Source: Opitutaceae bacterium (lineage in GTDB: Bacteria; Verrucomicrobiota; Verrucomicrobiia; Opitutales; Opitutaceae). Taken from it: 64,000 nucleotides of DNA. This document shows, piece after piece, positions 25,342-33,882 of this stretch. The stretch is taken from the NCBI GenBank assembly GCA_030693515.1, contig JAUYAK010000095.1:1-64000 (forward strand), read 5' to 3'. The notes beneath the pieces are model-generated. The model saw nothing but the letters and a program-made list of their open reading frames with translations, was not told where the DNA came from and did not search any database. The position numbers and the translations under genes are program-made. Each line of letters starts with the position of its first letter. Position 1 is the stretch's first letter.

Positions 25342-25603
25342 CGGTGCCTTGGTTGGCTCTGCGACGACTAGCTTCGGCGCCACATCACCCGTTTTGTTCG
25401 CTCCGCGTCGCACAGACCAATCTCGGGGGGCGCGCAGTATTTCTTCGCGATCGGTCGCAACTTATTTTCCATGATTTACGCCCACCACACTGAGCAGAGG
25501 TCGCCGTGCGTGCTGGTGGTGCACCCGATCGGGCAGGATGAGTTTACGAGCGCCGAGGTCATGAAGACGTCAATGTGCGGCACCCGAAGCCCGCGCTTTC
25601 TAA
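25342..25603. other. Intergenic region left of the insertion sequence, no gene supported
   Basis: This stretch lies between the regulator and the IS. A 72-codon frame at 25471-25689 starts here and runs into the IS; it has no recognisable domain and is not called. The last bases (GAAGC-CC-GCGCTTT at about 25587-25600) form one arm of a hairpin whose other arm is on the far side of the IS (27600-27613). Before the insertion this DNA lay just downstream of the transporter gene now ending at 27598. Confidence 0.5.
25600..25603. repeat. Target-site duplication CTAA, left copy
   Basis: CTAA directly precedes the left terminal inverted repeat of the IS and recurs as CTAA at 27598-27601 directly after the right one. 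The right copy contains the TAG stop codon (read on the minus strand) of the transporter gene. Confidence 0.7.
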
Positions 25604-27597
25604 CCCGACTTCCGCGATTCGCCCATTTTTCGTGTTTTTTTGAGGTTTTTTCCGCCGGTTCGCGCGCGCAACTTGTTGCGTTGACGTGATCGGTCCTTTT
25701 TCAAGGGCCGTGTAGTGGCGACCTACCCCCTATCCGGCGCGGGCGCGACCCGCTAAAATGCCGGCATGTTCCTCAAATGCAGCGAGCGGCGCAAGGACGG
25801 CAAAGTTCACCGGTCGTGGTCGGTGGTCGAGAGCCACCGGTATGCGGGCGGCAAGATCGCGCAGCGTCACGTGCTCTACCTCGGCGAGATCAACGACAGC
25901 CAACGCCTCGCGTGGGAACGCAGCTTGGCCGTCTTCGACGAGCCCAGCGGCGAGACGCACCAGCTCGCGCTTTTCCCCGCCGACCGCACGCCGCCCGCCG
26001 ACGGCACGCCGGCCGTGCACGTGCGGCTGGAAGCCCTCCGCCTTGAACGTCCCCGGCAGTGGGGTGCCTGCTGGCTGGCCGACCAACTCTGGCGCACGCT
26101 GCATCTCGACGATTTTTTCGGCGCCCGCCTGCCCGTCAGTCGCAAGGACACGGACTGGGAGAAAGTCCTGCGCGTCCTCGTGATCTATCGGCTGCTCGCG
26201 CCCGGCAGCGAATGGCGTCTGCACCGTCATTGGTTTTCCACGACGGCCCTGCCAGACCTGCTCGGCGTCGACGCCCGCGCCGCGCAGGACGACACCCTCT
26301 ACCGCTGTCACGACCTGCTCCTGCCGCACAAAGAGGAACTCTTCGCCCACCTCCGCCAACGCTGGAGCGACCTGTTCGGCGCGCGCTATGAGGTGCTGCT
26401 CTACGATCTGACGAGCACCTACTTCGAGTGCGACGTGCCGACCGACGAAGACGATCCCCGTCGCTTCGGCTACAGCCGCGACAAACGCAGCGACTGCGTG
26501 CAAGTCGTCGTCGCTCTCGTCGTCACACCCGAAGGCCTGCCGCTCGCCTACGAGATGATGCCCGGGAACACTACCGACAAGACCACCCTGCGCGACATGC
26601 TCGCCACCATCGCCGCCGTTTCGGTGCCGCCGAACGGATTTGGATCATGGATCGCGGCATCCCCACCGAGGACATCCTCACCGAGCTGCGCGCCGCCGAC
26701 TCCGGGGTGCGTTATCTCGTCGGCACGCCGAAGGCCCGCCTCACCCGCTACGAAGCCGCGCTCGCCGAGCGGCCGTGGCGGGAAGTGCGCCCGCAACTCC
26801 GCGTCAAACTCCTCCCGCAGGACGGCGAACTCTACGTGCTCGCCGAGAGCCAGGCCCGCGCCGGTAAAGAACGCGGCATGCGCCGCCGCCGACTCAAAGC
26901 CTCCTGGCAACGCCTCGGCGCTCTCCAGCGGCAGCGCCCGCCCCGCGACGCGTTGCTCACCAAACTCGGCGCCGCGCAGGAAAAAGCCGGCCGCAGCGCG
27001 ACGAGTCTGGTGCAGGTCGAGGTCGCGGCGGACGGCGCCCTCACCTATCGGCTGGACCGTGACAAACTGCGCACCGTGCGCGGTCGTGAAGGCCGCTATC
27101 TGCTGCGCACCAACTTGAGCGCCGACGATCCGGAACTGATCTGGCGCTGTTATATGCAACTGTGTTTTGTCGAAGAAGCGTTCCGCACGCTCAAGGGCGA
27201 CCTCGGCCTGCGGCCCATCTTTCATCAATTGCCCGAGCGGATCGAGGCACACCTGTTCATCGCGTTTCTCGCCTACTGCCTCTCGATCACGCTGCGCCAG
27301 CAACTGCGCACCGTCGCCGGCGGGCTAATGCCCCGTGCGGTCCTCGAAAAACTCGCGACCGTGCAAATGCTCGACGTCGCCGTGCCGACCACCGACGGCC
27401 GTGAACTCCTCCTCGTGCGCCGCACTGAACCCAGCCGCGACGTCCAACTGCTGCTCGACCACCTCAACCTGACTCTCCCTCCGCAACCACCTCCCCGCAT
27501 CAGAGCCCCGCTGGCGTTGTAGTGGCGACCTTTCGGGGTGCCCACGCGACCAATCAACGACTTGCCCACCTCAACCCCTCCAATCGCGGAAGTCGGG
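25604..27597 (+). mobile_element. IS1634-family-like insertion sequence, 1994 bp
   Basis: The ends are perfect 16-bp terminal inverted repeats: CCCGACTTCCGCGATT at 25604-25619 and its complement at 27582-27597. A 4-bp CTAA duplication flanks them. Inside is one DDE transposase reading frame, broken by a frameshift. The sequence TGTAGTGGCGACCT occurs as a direct repeat just before (25711-25724) and at the end of (27518-27531) the transposase frame. Size and transposase motifs (YDLTSTYFE, IMDRGIPTED) fit the IS1634 family. The 162-bp left non-coding region is T-rich in part and holds the presumed promoter. Confidence 0.85.
25766..27522 (+). pseudogene. IS1634-type transposase, frameshifted
   Basis: Two frames together make a protein of about 585 residues. 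The first (from ATG 25766) carries LYLGEIND, RVLVIYRLLAPGSEW and YDLTSTYFE (first catalytic Asp); it leaves the correct frame at about 26611-26620, after TIAA. The second frame then continues as RFGAAERIWIMDRGIPTED (second Asp), YMQLCFVEEAFRTLKGDL (catalytic Glu) and ends at TAG 27520-27522. Reading across needs one extra base in the GCCGCCG run, so a single-base deletion is the simplest cause. There is no classical A6G-type slippery heptamer at the junction, so programmed frameshifting is less likely, and a sequencing error is possible. The element is probably unable to transpose by itself. Confidence 0.85.
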
Positions 27598-29289
27598 CTA
27601 AAGCGCAAGCTTCACGGCCAAGGCCAGGACCGCGCAACTTGCCGCGCCGCACAGCGCTGTCACCGTCTTGGCTCCGCGGGCGTTGCGCACGTAGATGCTT
27701 TCCTGCGTGCGGCCGGCCTCGGCCTCGGCTTCGCGGGCGACGCGCCAAGCGCTGCGGGAGAAAAACAGCTTCAAAACCAGGCTGGCCGCCAGCAACCCGA
27801 GTGGAATCCGCCCGGGACCGTCCTCTTGCAGTATCCCCAGCGCCTTGCTGTCAATCAGCAGGATGGCCAGGATGTTCAGCATCGCGTGACGAGACGCGCG
27901 ACCGGCGAGCACCTGCACGCGGCGCGAGGCGTCGTCCAGCCGGCTGGGATCATCGGAGGTGATGGAGTTGAGTTCATCCGGGGAGGTGCCGGCGGCGTCA
28001 CCCCCGGCCGGCTCCCCTGGGTGGGGTGCCTTCCACGCGGCCCAGACCGAAGGCACCGAAGCCACCATCACCACGATGAAGAACGTCGCGAATCCGAGCC
28101 TCTCCGCGAGCGGGCCGGAGATCATGTTGGTCGGCACCATCACGAGGTTCATCAGCGCGGTGGCGAAAGCGTAATGCGTCATCGTGCAACGGCCCGGCGC
28201 CAACTGCTGCATCATGTAGATCATGTTGCCGATGAATCCGAAGCCGTAGCCGAACTTCTCGATGCTCACCATCGTCGCGATCGTCGCGTAATCCAGCCCC
28301 TGCCCGGTCGCGGCCGCGTGGCTCAAATAGACGTAGGCGAAACTCGGCACGTTCAGGAACAGCGCGAGGATCACAAGTGTGCGGGCGAGGCCGTAGCGCG
28401 AGACGAAAACCCCGCCGAGAAGGCCGCCGATGATCGTGGCGAGGGTGCCCCACAGCGCATCGATGTCGCTCACTTGGCCGGCTGTCAGGCCGAGGCCGCC
28501 CTGACTCACGGCCGACTGAAGGAACAGTTGTCCTTCCATCAGGATCAGGCCCTCGCCGAGGCGGTAGAGAAAAACAAAACCGATCATGCCCCAAAACATC
28601 CGCTTGTGGAAAAAACTGACGGCCGTCTCGCGGAATTCCGTCACCACCTGCCGCACGCCTTCGGGCCGCCGCGCCGGCCGTCCCGCTGGCAGGGTGAACG
28701 TATGCAGGGCCGCCAGTAAACCCATGATGACCGCGCATGCGACCATGACCATGACCCACATCTTTCGCTCCGGCCAGCCCTCCGCGAGTTTGATGCGGTC
28801 GAGCACGGAGATGACCACGCCCGATGCCAGCACCTTGCCCAGGACCCAGAACGTGCTTTGCAACCCGGCCAGGCGCGCCTGTTCGGGCTTCCGTAGCGCC
28901 GTCAGGTAGATGCCGTCGGCGCAGATGTCCTGGGTGGAAGAGGCAAAGGCCGCGATCCAGAAAAGGGCGATGCTCGTCCGGAAAAAATCCGTCGTCGGCA
29001 GTATCATCGCCACGGCGACCAGCAGCCCGGCGATCAGCACCTCCATCGCGAGCACGAAGAATTTCTTCGTGCCATACATGTCCAGCAACGCGGCCCACAG
29101 GGGCTTCAGCGACCAAGCCACCCCGATGCTGCCCAGCGCCACCGTGATCTGGCCGTCCGAGTAGCCCAGCGACTTATACATGCGTGCGGCCGTGCCTCCC
29201 ATGATGATGTTGAACGGAATACCCATCGCCAGATAGAGCGAGGGCACCCACAGGAACGGGCGGAGGTTGAGCGGGCGCGTCGCGGTCAT
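27598..29289 (-). CDS. MFS transporter, AmpG/PAT-like
   Basis: A 563-aa membrane protein with about 12-14 hydrophobic segments. The N-terminal VPSLYLAMGIPFNIIMGGTAARMYKSLG and KPLWAALLDMYGTKK segments resemble the PAT family (AmpG muropeptide permease and acetyl-CoA transporters). A hydrophilic loop of about 70 residues (from PHPGEPAGGDAAG) precedes two extra C-terminal membrane segments, longer than typical AmpG. It is 14 bp downstream of a GH1 beta-glucosidase gene, so a disaccharide or glycoside is a plausible cargo. Its TAG stop codon (27600-27598) lies within the CTAA duplication created by the IS, and the hairpin formerly spanning the stop codon has been split. Confidence 0.82.
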   Translation of the reverse strand: MTATRPLNLRPFLWVPSLYLAMGIPFNIIMGGTAARMYKSLGYSDGQITVALGSIGVAWSLKPLWAALLDMYGTKKFFVLAMEVLIAGLLVAVAMILPTTDFFRTSIALFWIAAFASSTQDICADGIYLTALRKPEQARLAGLQSTFWVLGKVLASGVVISVLDRIKLAEGWPERKMWVMVMVACAVIMGLLAALHTFTLPAGRPARRPEGVRQVVTEFRETAVSFFHKRMFWGMIGFVFLYRLGEGLILMEGQLFLQSAVSQGGLGLTAGQVSDIDALWGTLATIIGGLLGGVFVSRYGLARTLVILALFLNVPSFAYVYLSHAAATGQGLDYATIATMVSIEKFGYGFGFIGNMIYMMQQLAPGRCTMTHYAFATALMNLVMVPTNMISGPLAERLGFATFFIVVMVASVPSVWAAWKAPHPGEPAGGDAAGTSPDELNSITSDDPSRLDDASRRVQVLAGRASRHAMLNILAILLIDSKALGILQEDGPGRIPLGLLAASLVLKLFFSRSAWRVAREAEAEAGRTQESIYVRNARGAKTVTALCGAASCAVLALAVKLAL

Positions 29290-29303
29290 CGTCCTCGGGA
29301 ATT

Positions 29304-30701
29304 TCAGGCGCGACCCGCCGGTTGCGGCACCCCGTCCGGAACATCGGCGGGCAGGGAAGCACCGTTGGTGCGCGCGCATTCGCCATACCACCGGGCGGAG
29401 TCCTTGGGCGTGCGCCGCTGCGTGGTGTAGTCGACATGGACCAGGCCGAAGCGATAGCGGTAGCCCTCCGACCATTCGAAATTATCCATCAGCGACCACG
29501 CAAAGTATCCCTTCACTTGCACGCCGCCCTGGACGGCCCGCCGGAGTTCCATCAGATAGCGTGCCAGGAAATCGGTGCGTTGGGGATCATGCACCTCGCC
29601 GTCGAGGGACACCCAGTCGTGCGATGCCAGTCCGTTTTCGGTGATGACAATCGGCAGTCCGTAGCGCTCATGCGTGAAGACCGGTCCCCAGCGCAAAGCG
29701 GCGGGGTGAACTGTCCAGTGGTTGTGAGTTGCCGGCGTGCCGGGGGCGGGCGCGAGGTTTTCCGGCGCTCCGTCGGCGCCGCGCCGGCAGTCGAAGCCAC
29801 GATAAAGATTCAGTCCGATAAAGTCGATCGGCTGGTGGATTGTGCGCATTTCCGCATCGGTGAAGGCGGGCGCTGTGGCGCCATACGCGCGCAGGCCCTG
29901 TTCCGGATAGTAGCCGCGCAGCACCGGGTCCAGCCACCAAGCCATGTTCCAGACGTTGCCGGCCGGGACCTGCCAGAAGGTCTCCCGCGCCGCCGCGATG
30001 TCCTCCGGACTTTCCGTCGCGGGCGTGGGCACATCTCCGGTCGGAGCCCAGCCAATGATGGGCGGCAATTTCGCCCGGCTGCGGATGGTCTGCACCGCCA
30101 GCCCGTGCGCGAGTAGGGTGTGATGCGCGGCGAGGAGCGTCCGGTCGAGCGGCAGTTTGTCGCCGGGCGCATGGATGCCGGTCTGGTGCCCGAGTCCGAT
30201 GAAACACTGCGGCTCGTTGAGCGTCATCCAATGCCGCACACGATCGGAGAGCTTGTCCACGATGACGCGGGTGTAGTCCTCAAACCAGCGCGGGCTGTCC
30301 AGGTGCAGCCAGCCGCCCCTGCGGTAAAGGGCGAGCGGGTAGTCCCAATGAAAAAGCGTCAGCCACGGCTCGATACGGGCTTCGAGTAGGGAATCCACCA
30401 AGCGGTCATAGAAGGCCAGGCCGGCCGCGTTCACCGGTCTGCGACCGGTGGGCATGACGCGGGACCACGCCACCGAAAATCGGTAGGCCCTGAGACCGAG
30501 GGTGCGCATCAGCTGCACGTCGGCCGCGTAGTGGTGGTAATGGTCGCAGCTCACCGCACCGCTATGGCCGCCATTAACACGGCCGGGCGTGGCGCAGAAT
30601 TCATCCCAGACGGACGCGCCGCGGCCGTCGCCCGTGGCATGGCCTTCGATCTGATAGGAAGAGGTGGCGACACCCCAGGTGAAGTCCGGCGGAAAAATCA
30701 T
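29304..30701 (-). CDS. GH1 beta-glucosidase-type glycoside hydrolase
   Basis: A 465-aa cytoplasmic glycosidase of family GH1. The acid/base Glu is E163 in MTLNEPQ and the nucleophile Glu is E355 in VITENGLAS. The N-terminal FPPDFTWGVATSSYQIEG block and C-terminal YFAWSLMDNFEWSEGYRYRFGLVHVDY block are standard for the family; full length is normal. The ATG at 30701 was chosen because the family consensus starts there; a longer frame upstream adds 24 unsupported residues. It should hydrolyse beta-glucosides or related disaccharides imported by the downstream PAT-like transporter (gap 14 bp). A LacI-type regulator gene lies 121 bp upstream on the same strand and is the likely controller. Confidence 0.93.
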   Translation of the reverse strand: MIFPPDFTWGVATSSYQIEGHATGDGRGASVWDEFCATPGRVNGGHSGAVSCDHYHHYAADVQLMRTLGLRAYRFSVAWSRVMPTGRRPVNAAGLAFYDRLVDSLLEARIEPWLTLFHWDYPLALYRRGGWLHLDSPRWFEDYTRVIVDKLSDRVRHWMTLNEPQCFIGLGHQTGIHAPGDKLPLDRTLLAAHHTLLAHGLAVQTIRSRAKLPPIIGWAPTGDVPTPATESPEDIAAARETFWQVPAGNVWNMAWWLDPVLRGYYPEQGLRAYGATAPAFTDAEMRTIHQPIDFIGLNLYRGFDCRRGADGAPENLAPAPGTPATHNHWTVHPAALRWGPVFTHERYGLPIVITENGLASHDWVSLDGEVHDPQRTDFLARYLMELRRAVQGGVQVKGYFAWSLMDNFEWSEGYRYRFGLVHVDYTTQRRTPKDSARWYGECARTNGASLPADVPDGVPQPAGRA

Positions 30702-30822
30702 GGCAGCGTAGGAATTCGGGTGAGCGATGGCCCCGACGCGCGGCATCCCGGCCGCTTGTCCCGATGGCGTCAAAGCCGGCGAGTCGCTTTCTTATGCTTG
30801 CTAATGAATACCCGACACGCGT

Positions 30823-31899
30823 TCAGCGCTCCGCCGCGCGCGGCTTCCGTTCGGTCCGGCAGGGAGGCACATCACTGCCGTCCACCCAGTCGCCCTCGAT
30901 GAACGTGCTGTTGCGGGGCCGGCCGGGACCCCGCTGGTTCGTGCGCAGGAGGATTGCGAGTTGCTCGACCGCGCGCTCGCCGACGATGCGGTGATTCTGG
31001 CGCAGGCCGGCGTTGACGCCGCGATCCGGCTCCAGATCAAGCGAGGCGACCACGATGTCCCTCGGTATCCGCCAACCCAAGCCGCGGAGCGCCTCCGGCA
31101 CCTCCGGCCAGTTGCTGACGATGACCTCGATCTCGTGGGCTTCGATCCAGGCCGCCAGCAGGGGTGCGATTTCCACCGTGTTTGCGTTGTCCGGAAGCAA
31201 CAGGGGCGGGAGGTGTCCCACGGCCGCATGCAGCGAAACCTCGACGTAGTAACCGGCGGTGAAGGCGTTCCGCAGATAGTTTTCTTCGCGCTCGCCGACC
31301 GCCAGGCCGATGCGACGGTAGCCGAGGTGATGGAGCCGGCGCACGGCCTCGCGGGTGATCTCCGTCTGATGGCTAGAGACCGTGTGCAGTGCACTCTCAA
31401 GCTGCTGAGACTCGATCCTCACGACGCTGAAACCGTTCCAGTCCATCTCGAACTTGAGCATCCGGTCGCCAAACGCCGCCAGGATCACGCCGACGACGCC
31501 GCGCGCCTTCAGGATGGCCTCGATGCGCTGGCCCGCCCCGGACGCCCTGTGTCCGACATAAAAAACCTCCAGTTGGTAGCCGATCCGTTCCGCCTGCCGG
31601 CGCGCGCCCTCGAGAAACAACCGGTGCGGGTGCGACGTCTTCATCTCCGCCTGATCACGGAAGTTCAGGAGGAAGGCCAGGGTCGCGGGCGCCTTCGCTT
31701 CGCGGCGGCCGAAGCGGTAGTGACTGAGCGCCGCCAGCATCGGATCGGGCCGGTAGCCGAGGCGATCAGCGATTTTTTGGATGCGCACGCGAGTTTTCTC
31801 CGGCAAGCGCGGATTGTTGCGCAGCGCCAGCGACACCGTCGTCTGGTGGACACCGGCCGCGTGCGCGATCGCTTGCATGGTTACCCGGGGCAGAAGCAC
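30823..31899 (-). CDS. LacI-family transcriptional regulator
   Basis: A 358-aa regulator from the GTG at 31899. The LacI helix-turn-helix is RVTMQAIAHAAGVHQTTVSLALR, followed by the hinge RLGYRPDPMLAAL and a periplasmic-binding-protein-like sensor (AFLLNFRD, GVVGVILAAFGD, LGYRRIGLAVG, DIVVASLDLE). The start is uncertain: an ATG at 31878 would cut into the first helix, while a TTG at 31968 adds 23 residues with no family support. It is upstream of the GH1 and PAT-like genes on the same strand and probably represses them in response to a sugar. The 233-bp region upstream separates it from the divergent sigma factor gene. Confidence 0.85.
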   Translation of the reverse strand: MLLPRVTMQAIAHAAGVHQTTVSLALRNNPRLPEKTRVRIQKIADRLGYRPDPMLAALSHYRFGRREAKAPATLAFLLNFRDQAEMKTSHPHRLFLEGARRQAERIGYQLEVFYVGHRASGAGQRIEAILKARGVVGVILAAFGDRMLKFEMDWNGFSVVRIESQQLESALHTVSSHQTEITREAVRRLHHLGYRRIGLAVGEREENYLRNAFTAGYYVEVSLHAAVGHLPPLLLPDNANTVEIAPLLAAWIEAHEIEVIVSNWPEVPEALRGLGWRIPRDIVVASLDLEPDRGVNAGLRQNHRIVGERAVEQLAILLRTNQRGPGRPRNSTFIEGDWVDGSDVPPCRTERKPRAAER

Positions 31900-32132
31900 G
31901 GAAACGCGAATGATCCATTTTCGTTCTTCAGCAAGCGCAAATATTCTCCGAGCCGTCTCCGGCGGCAATTGTCATGGCCGGCACGCGCCAATTCGCGGCG
32001 GATGCAGAGGGAGCCGGTGGATTATTCTGTCAGGCATCGCGTCAATGGACGGGCCAGGCCGGAATCGCACGCGAAAAAATCGTATTGCGCTCACCCAACG
32101 GACGACGCAGTTGCTGTTTCAAGTCAGTCGCC

Positions 32133-32711
32133 GTGAGCCTCCCCCACATAGTATCCGCGCACACCCCCGCCGCCGAACAAACCCGGTGGTTCACAGAGGA
32201 AGTGCAACCCCACGAGGCGTCTTTGCGCTCTTACATCGTGGGTTCGTTTCCAACGGTGCGTGACGTGGACGACGTGGTGCAGGAATCCTATCTCCGGCTG
32301 TGGAAAGCCCGGTCAGCCCATCCCATCCAATGTGCCCGCGCCTATCTTTTCGGGATCGCGCAACGGTTCGCCGTCGACGTGATCCGCAAGGAAATACGGA
32401 CCATCGCGCACAATGTTGTAATGGATCTCGACACGTTGAACGTCTTGGAGGAGACGGCGGATGCCGCCGAAGCGGCCAGCACGAAAGAAGAAATCGCGCT
32501 GCTCGCGGAGGCGATTCATTCACTTCCCGCCCGTTGTCGCGAAATCGTCATCATGCGCAAACTCGATCAACTCTCGCATCAGGAGATCGCCCGGAGGCTG
32601 GGCATTTCCGTCTCGACCGTCGAGGTGCAGATCTTTCGGGGCATGGAAAAATGCACCCGTTACCTTCGTAGCCGCAAGGTCTCCTTCGGCCCTCGGGGAA
32701 ACTCACCGTGA
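32133..32711 (+). CDS. ECF-type RNA polymerase sigma factor
   Basis: A 192-aa ECF sigma factor. Region 2 is visible as LRSYIVGSFPTVRDVDDVVQESYLRLWKA, and region 4 as LPARCREIVIMRKLDQLSHQEIARRLGISVSTVEVQIFRG with its helix-turn-helix. The GTG at 32133 was chosen because the conserved part begins about 25 residues later; the open frame continues upstream to 31974 but that extension is long, Cys/Arg-rich and unlike sigma factors. The stop codon overlaps the GTG start of the FecR-like gene (GTGA), a coupling typical of FecI/FecR pairs. It probably transcribes the downstream TonB receptor and possibly the polysaccharide genes when released by the anti-sigma factor. Confidence 0.9.
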   Translation: MSLPHIVSAHTPAAEQTRWFTEEVQPHEASLRSYIVGSFPTVRDVDDVVQESYLRLWKARSAHPIQCARAYLFGIAQRFAVDVIRKEIRTIAHNVVMDLDTLNVLEETADAAEAASTKEEIALLAEAIHSLPARCREIVIMRKLDQLSHQEIARRLGISVSTVEVQIFRGMEKCTRYLRSRKVSFGPRGNSP

Positions 32712-33769
32712 AGAACCCGGGCCGACGCTTCGATGCCATCGAATCTCAATCCGTCGCCTGGCTGGTTCGGCGCGACGGCGGAATGACCACCGCCGAAGCG
32801 GAGGAGTTCGCCCATTGGTGCGCCTCCGATCCGCGGCACGCGGCGGCCGTGCAGGGAATTGAGTCCACGTGGGCGGCTTTAGATCGGCCATCAACGATGG
32901 GCCAGACCGGATTGTTGCGCGACGAACTTCGTGCGCTGGATGCTCGCGCTCGCCGGCGATGGCGGGCTCAAGGCGCGGCGGCCATGGTCACGGTCGCATG
33001 TTGCCTGGCTCTTTACCTGGGTATTCAGCGGTCAATCACGCACGATACCGTGGCCGTCCTCCCGACCGTCGCGACGGCGGCGCGCGTATCGGAGCCGGAA
33101 CGCCAGACGCTGTCCGATGGGTCGGTCGTCGAATTCAAACCGGGCGCAAAAATCACCGTGGCGTTCAGCGAAGAGCGCCGCGTCGTGATACTAAGGAGCG
33201 GTGAAGCGCACTTTTCGGTCACGCCCAATCCGCAGCGGCCGTTCATCGTCGAGGCGGGCTCGGTGAAGGTCCGGGCGGTCGGCACTGCCTTCGCGGTGCA
33301 GTTGGGCGGCACGGAGGTCGAGGTGCTTGTTACAGAGGGCAAGGTCACCGTGGCACCGCCGTCGGCCGAAGTGGATCGGACCGAGGCAGTGCATCGCGAT
33401 GCGGCGCTCGCCGCGGGTCCGGAATTCTCTCCGCTGGTCACGGCAGGGCAGCGAACCAGCGTTCTGTTGGTGCCCACTGCGGCGGTCGCACCGGTGATCA
33501 CGATCTCGCAGGACGAATTGGCGGAACGGTTATCGTGGCGGGTGCCTCGCTTGGAATTTTCGGAGACGACCATCGCGGAGGCCATCGCGTTGTTCGGTCG
33601 TCACACTCCGGTGCGACTGCACGCGGCCGACGGCGATGTGGCAGCGATGCGCGTCACGGGAGTTTTTCGCTCCGATAACATCGAGGGTTTCGTGCGGGCA
33701 CTGGAAACGAGTCTGGGCCTGCGTGCGGAAAATGGGGCGGGTGAGATTCGTTTGCACCGCGGCAAGTAG
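32708..33769 (+). CDS. FecR-family anti-sigma factor
   Basis: A 353-aa protein with an N-terminal cytoplasmic anti-sigma region (AVAWLVRRDGGMTTAEAEEFAHWCASDPRH-like; here SVAWLVRRDGG and FAHWCASDPRHAAAVQ), one membrane segment at about residues 92-109 (AAMVTVACCLALYLGIQ), a FecR domain (QTLSDGSVVEFKPGAKI, VVILRSGEAHFSV, FIVEAGSVKVRAVGTAFAV), and a C-terminal DUF4974/STN-like region (LEFSETTIAEAIALFGR, VTGVFRSDNIEGFVRALE). The GTG start overlaps the sigma-factor stop by 4 bp. It should hold the sigma factor inactive until a signal arrives from the STN-bearing receptor encoded next. All three parts of a FecIRA-type trans-envelope switch are therefore adjacent. Confidence 0.9.
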   Translation: MKNPGRRFDAIESQSVAWLVRRDGGMTTAEAEEFAHWCASDPRHAAAVQGIESTWAALDRPSTMGQTGLLRDELRALDARARRRWRAQGAAAMVTVACCLALYLGIQRSITHDTVAVLPTVATAARVSEPERQTLSDGSVVEFKPGAKITVAFSEERRVVILRSGEAHFSVTPNPQRPFIVEAGSVKVRAVGTAFAVQLGGTEVEVLVTEGKVTVAPPSAEVDRTEAVHRDAALAAGPEFSPLVTAGQRTSVLLVPTAAVAPVITISQDELAERLSWRVPRLEFSETTIAEAIALFGRHTPVRLHAADGDVAAMRVTGVFRSDNIEGFVRALETSLGLRAENGAGEIRLHRGK

Positions 33770-33882
33770 CGTTTGCCCTCAATCGGCTAAAAATAGCTGT
33801 AAAGGTTTTCCGGCGCCCCAACGACGTTAAGCAGCACGAGGTCATCCGGCCCATTCGGTTGGCTGCTGCGTTATCAACCCCG

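Noticed and set aside
25471-25689. 72-codon frame left of and into the IS
   Set aside because: It crosses the IS boundary at 25604, so it cannot be an ancestral gene, and has no domain or clear ribosome site.
26605-26625. Programmed -1 frameshift in the transposase
   Set aside because: No A6G or A7-type slippery heptamer or obvious downstream stem-loop at the junction; a one-base deletion in GCCGCCG is simpler.
30780-31950. AGCAAGC motif shared between the GH1 upstream region and the LacI upstream region as an operator
   Set aside because: A seven-base match in opposite orientation and without good dyad symmetry can occur by chance.
33770-33882. ECF-type promoter upstream of the STN-receptor gene (around TGTAAAGGTTTTCC)
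   Set aside because: Plausible by context but no second copy was found in the window to define a consensus.
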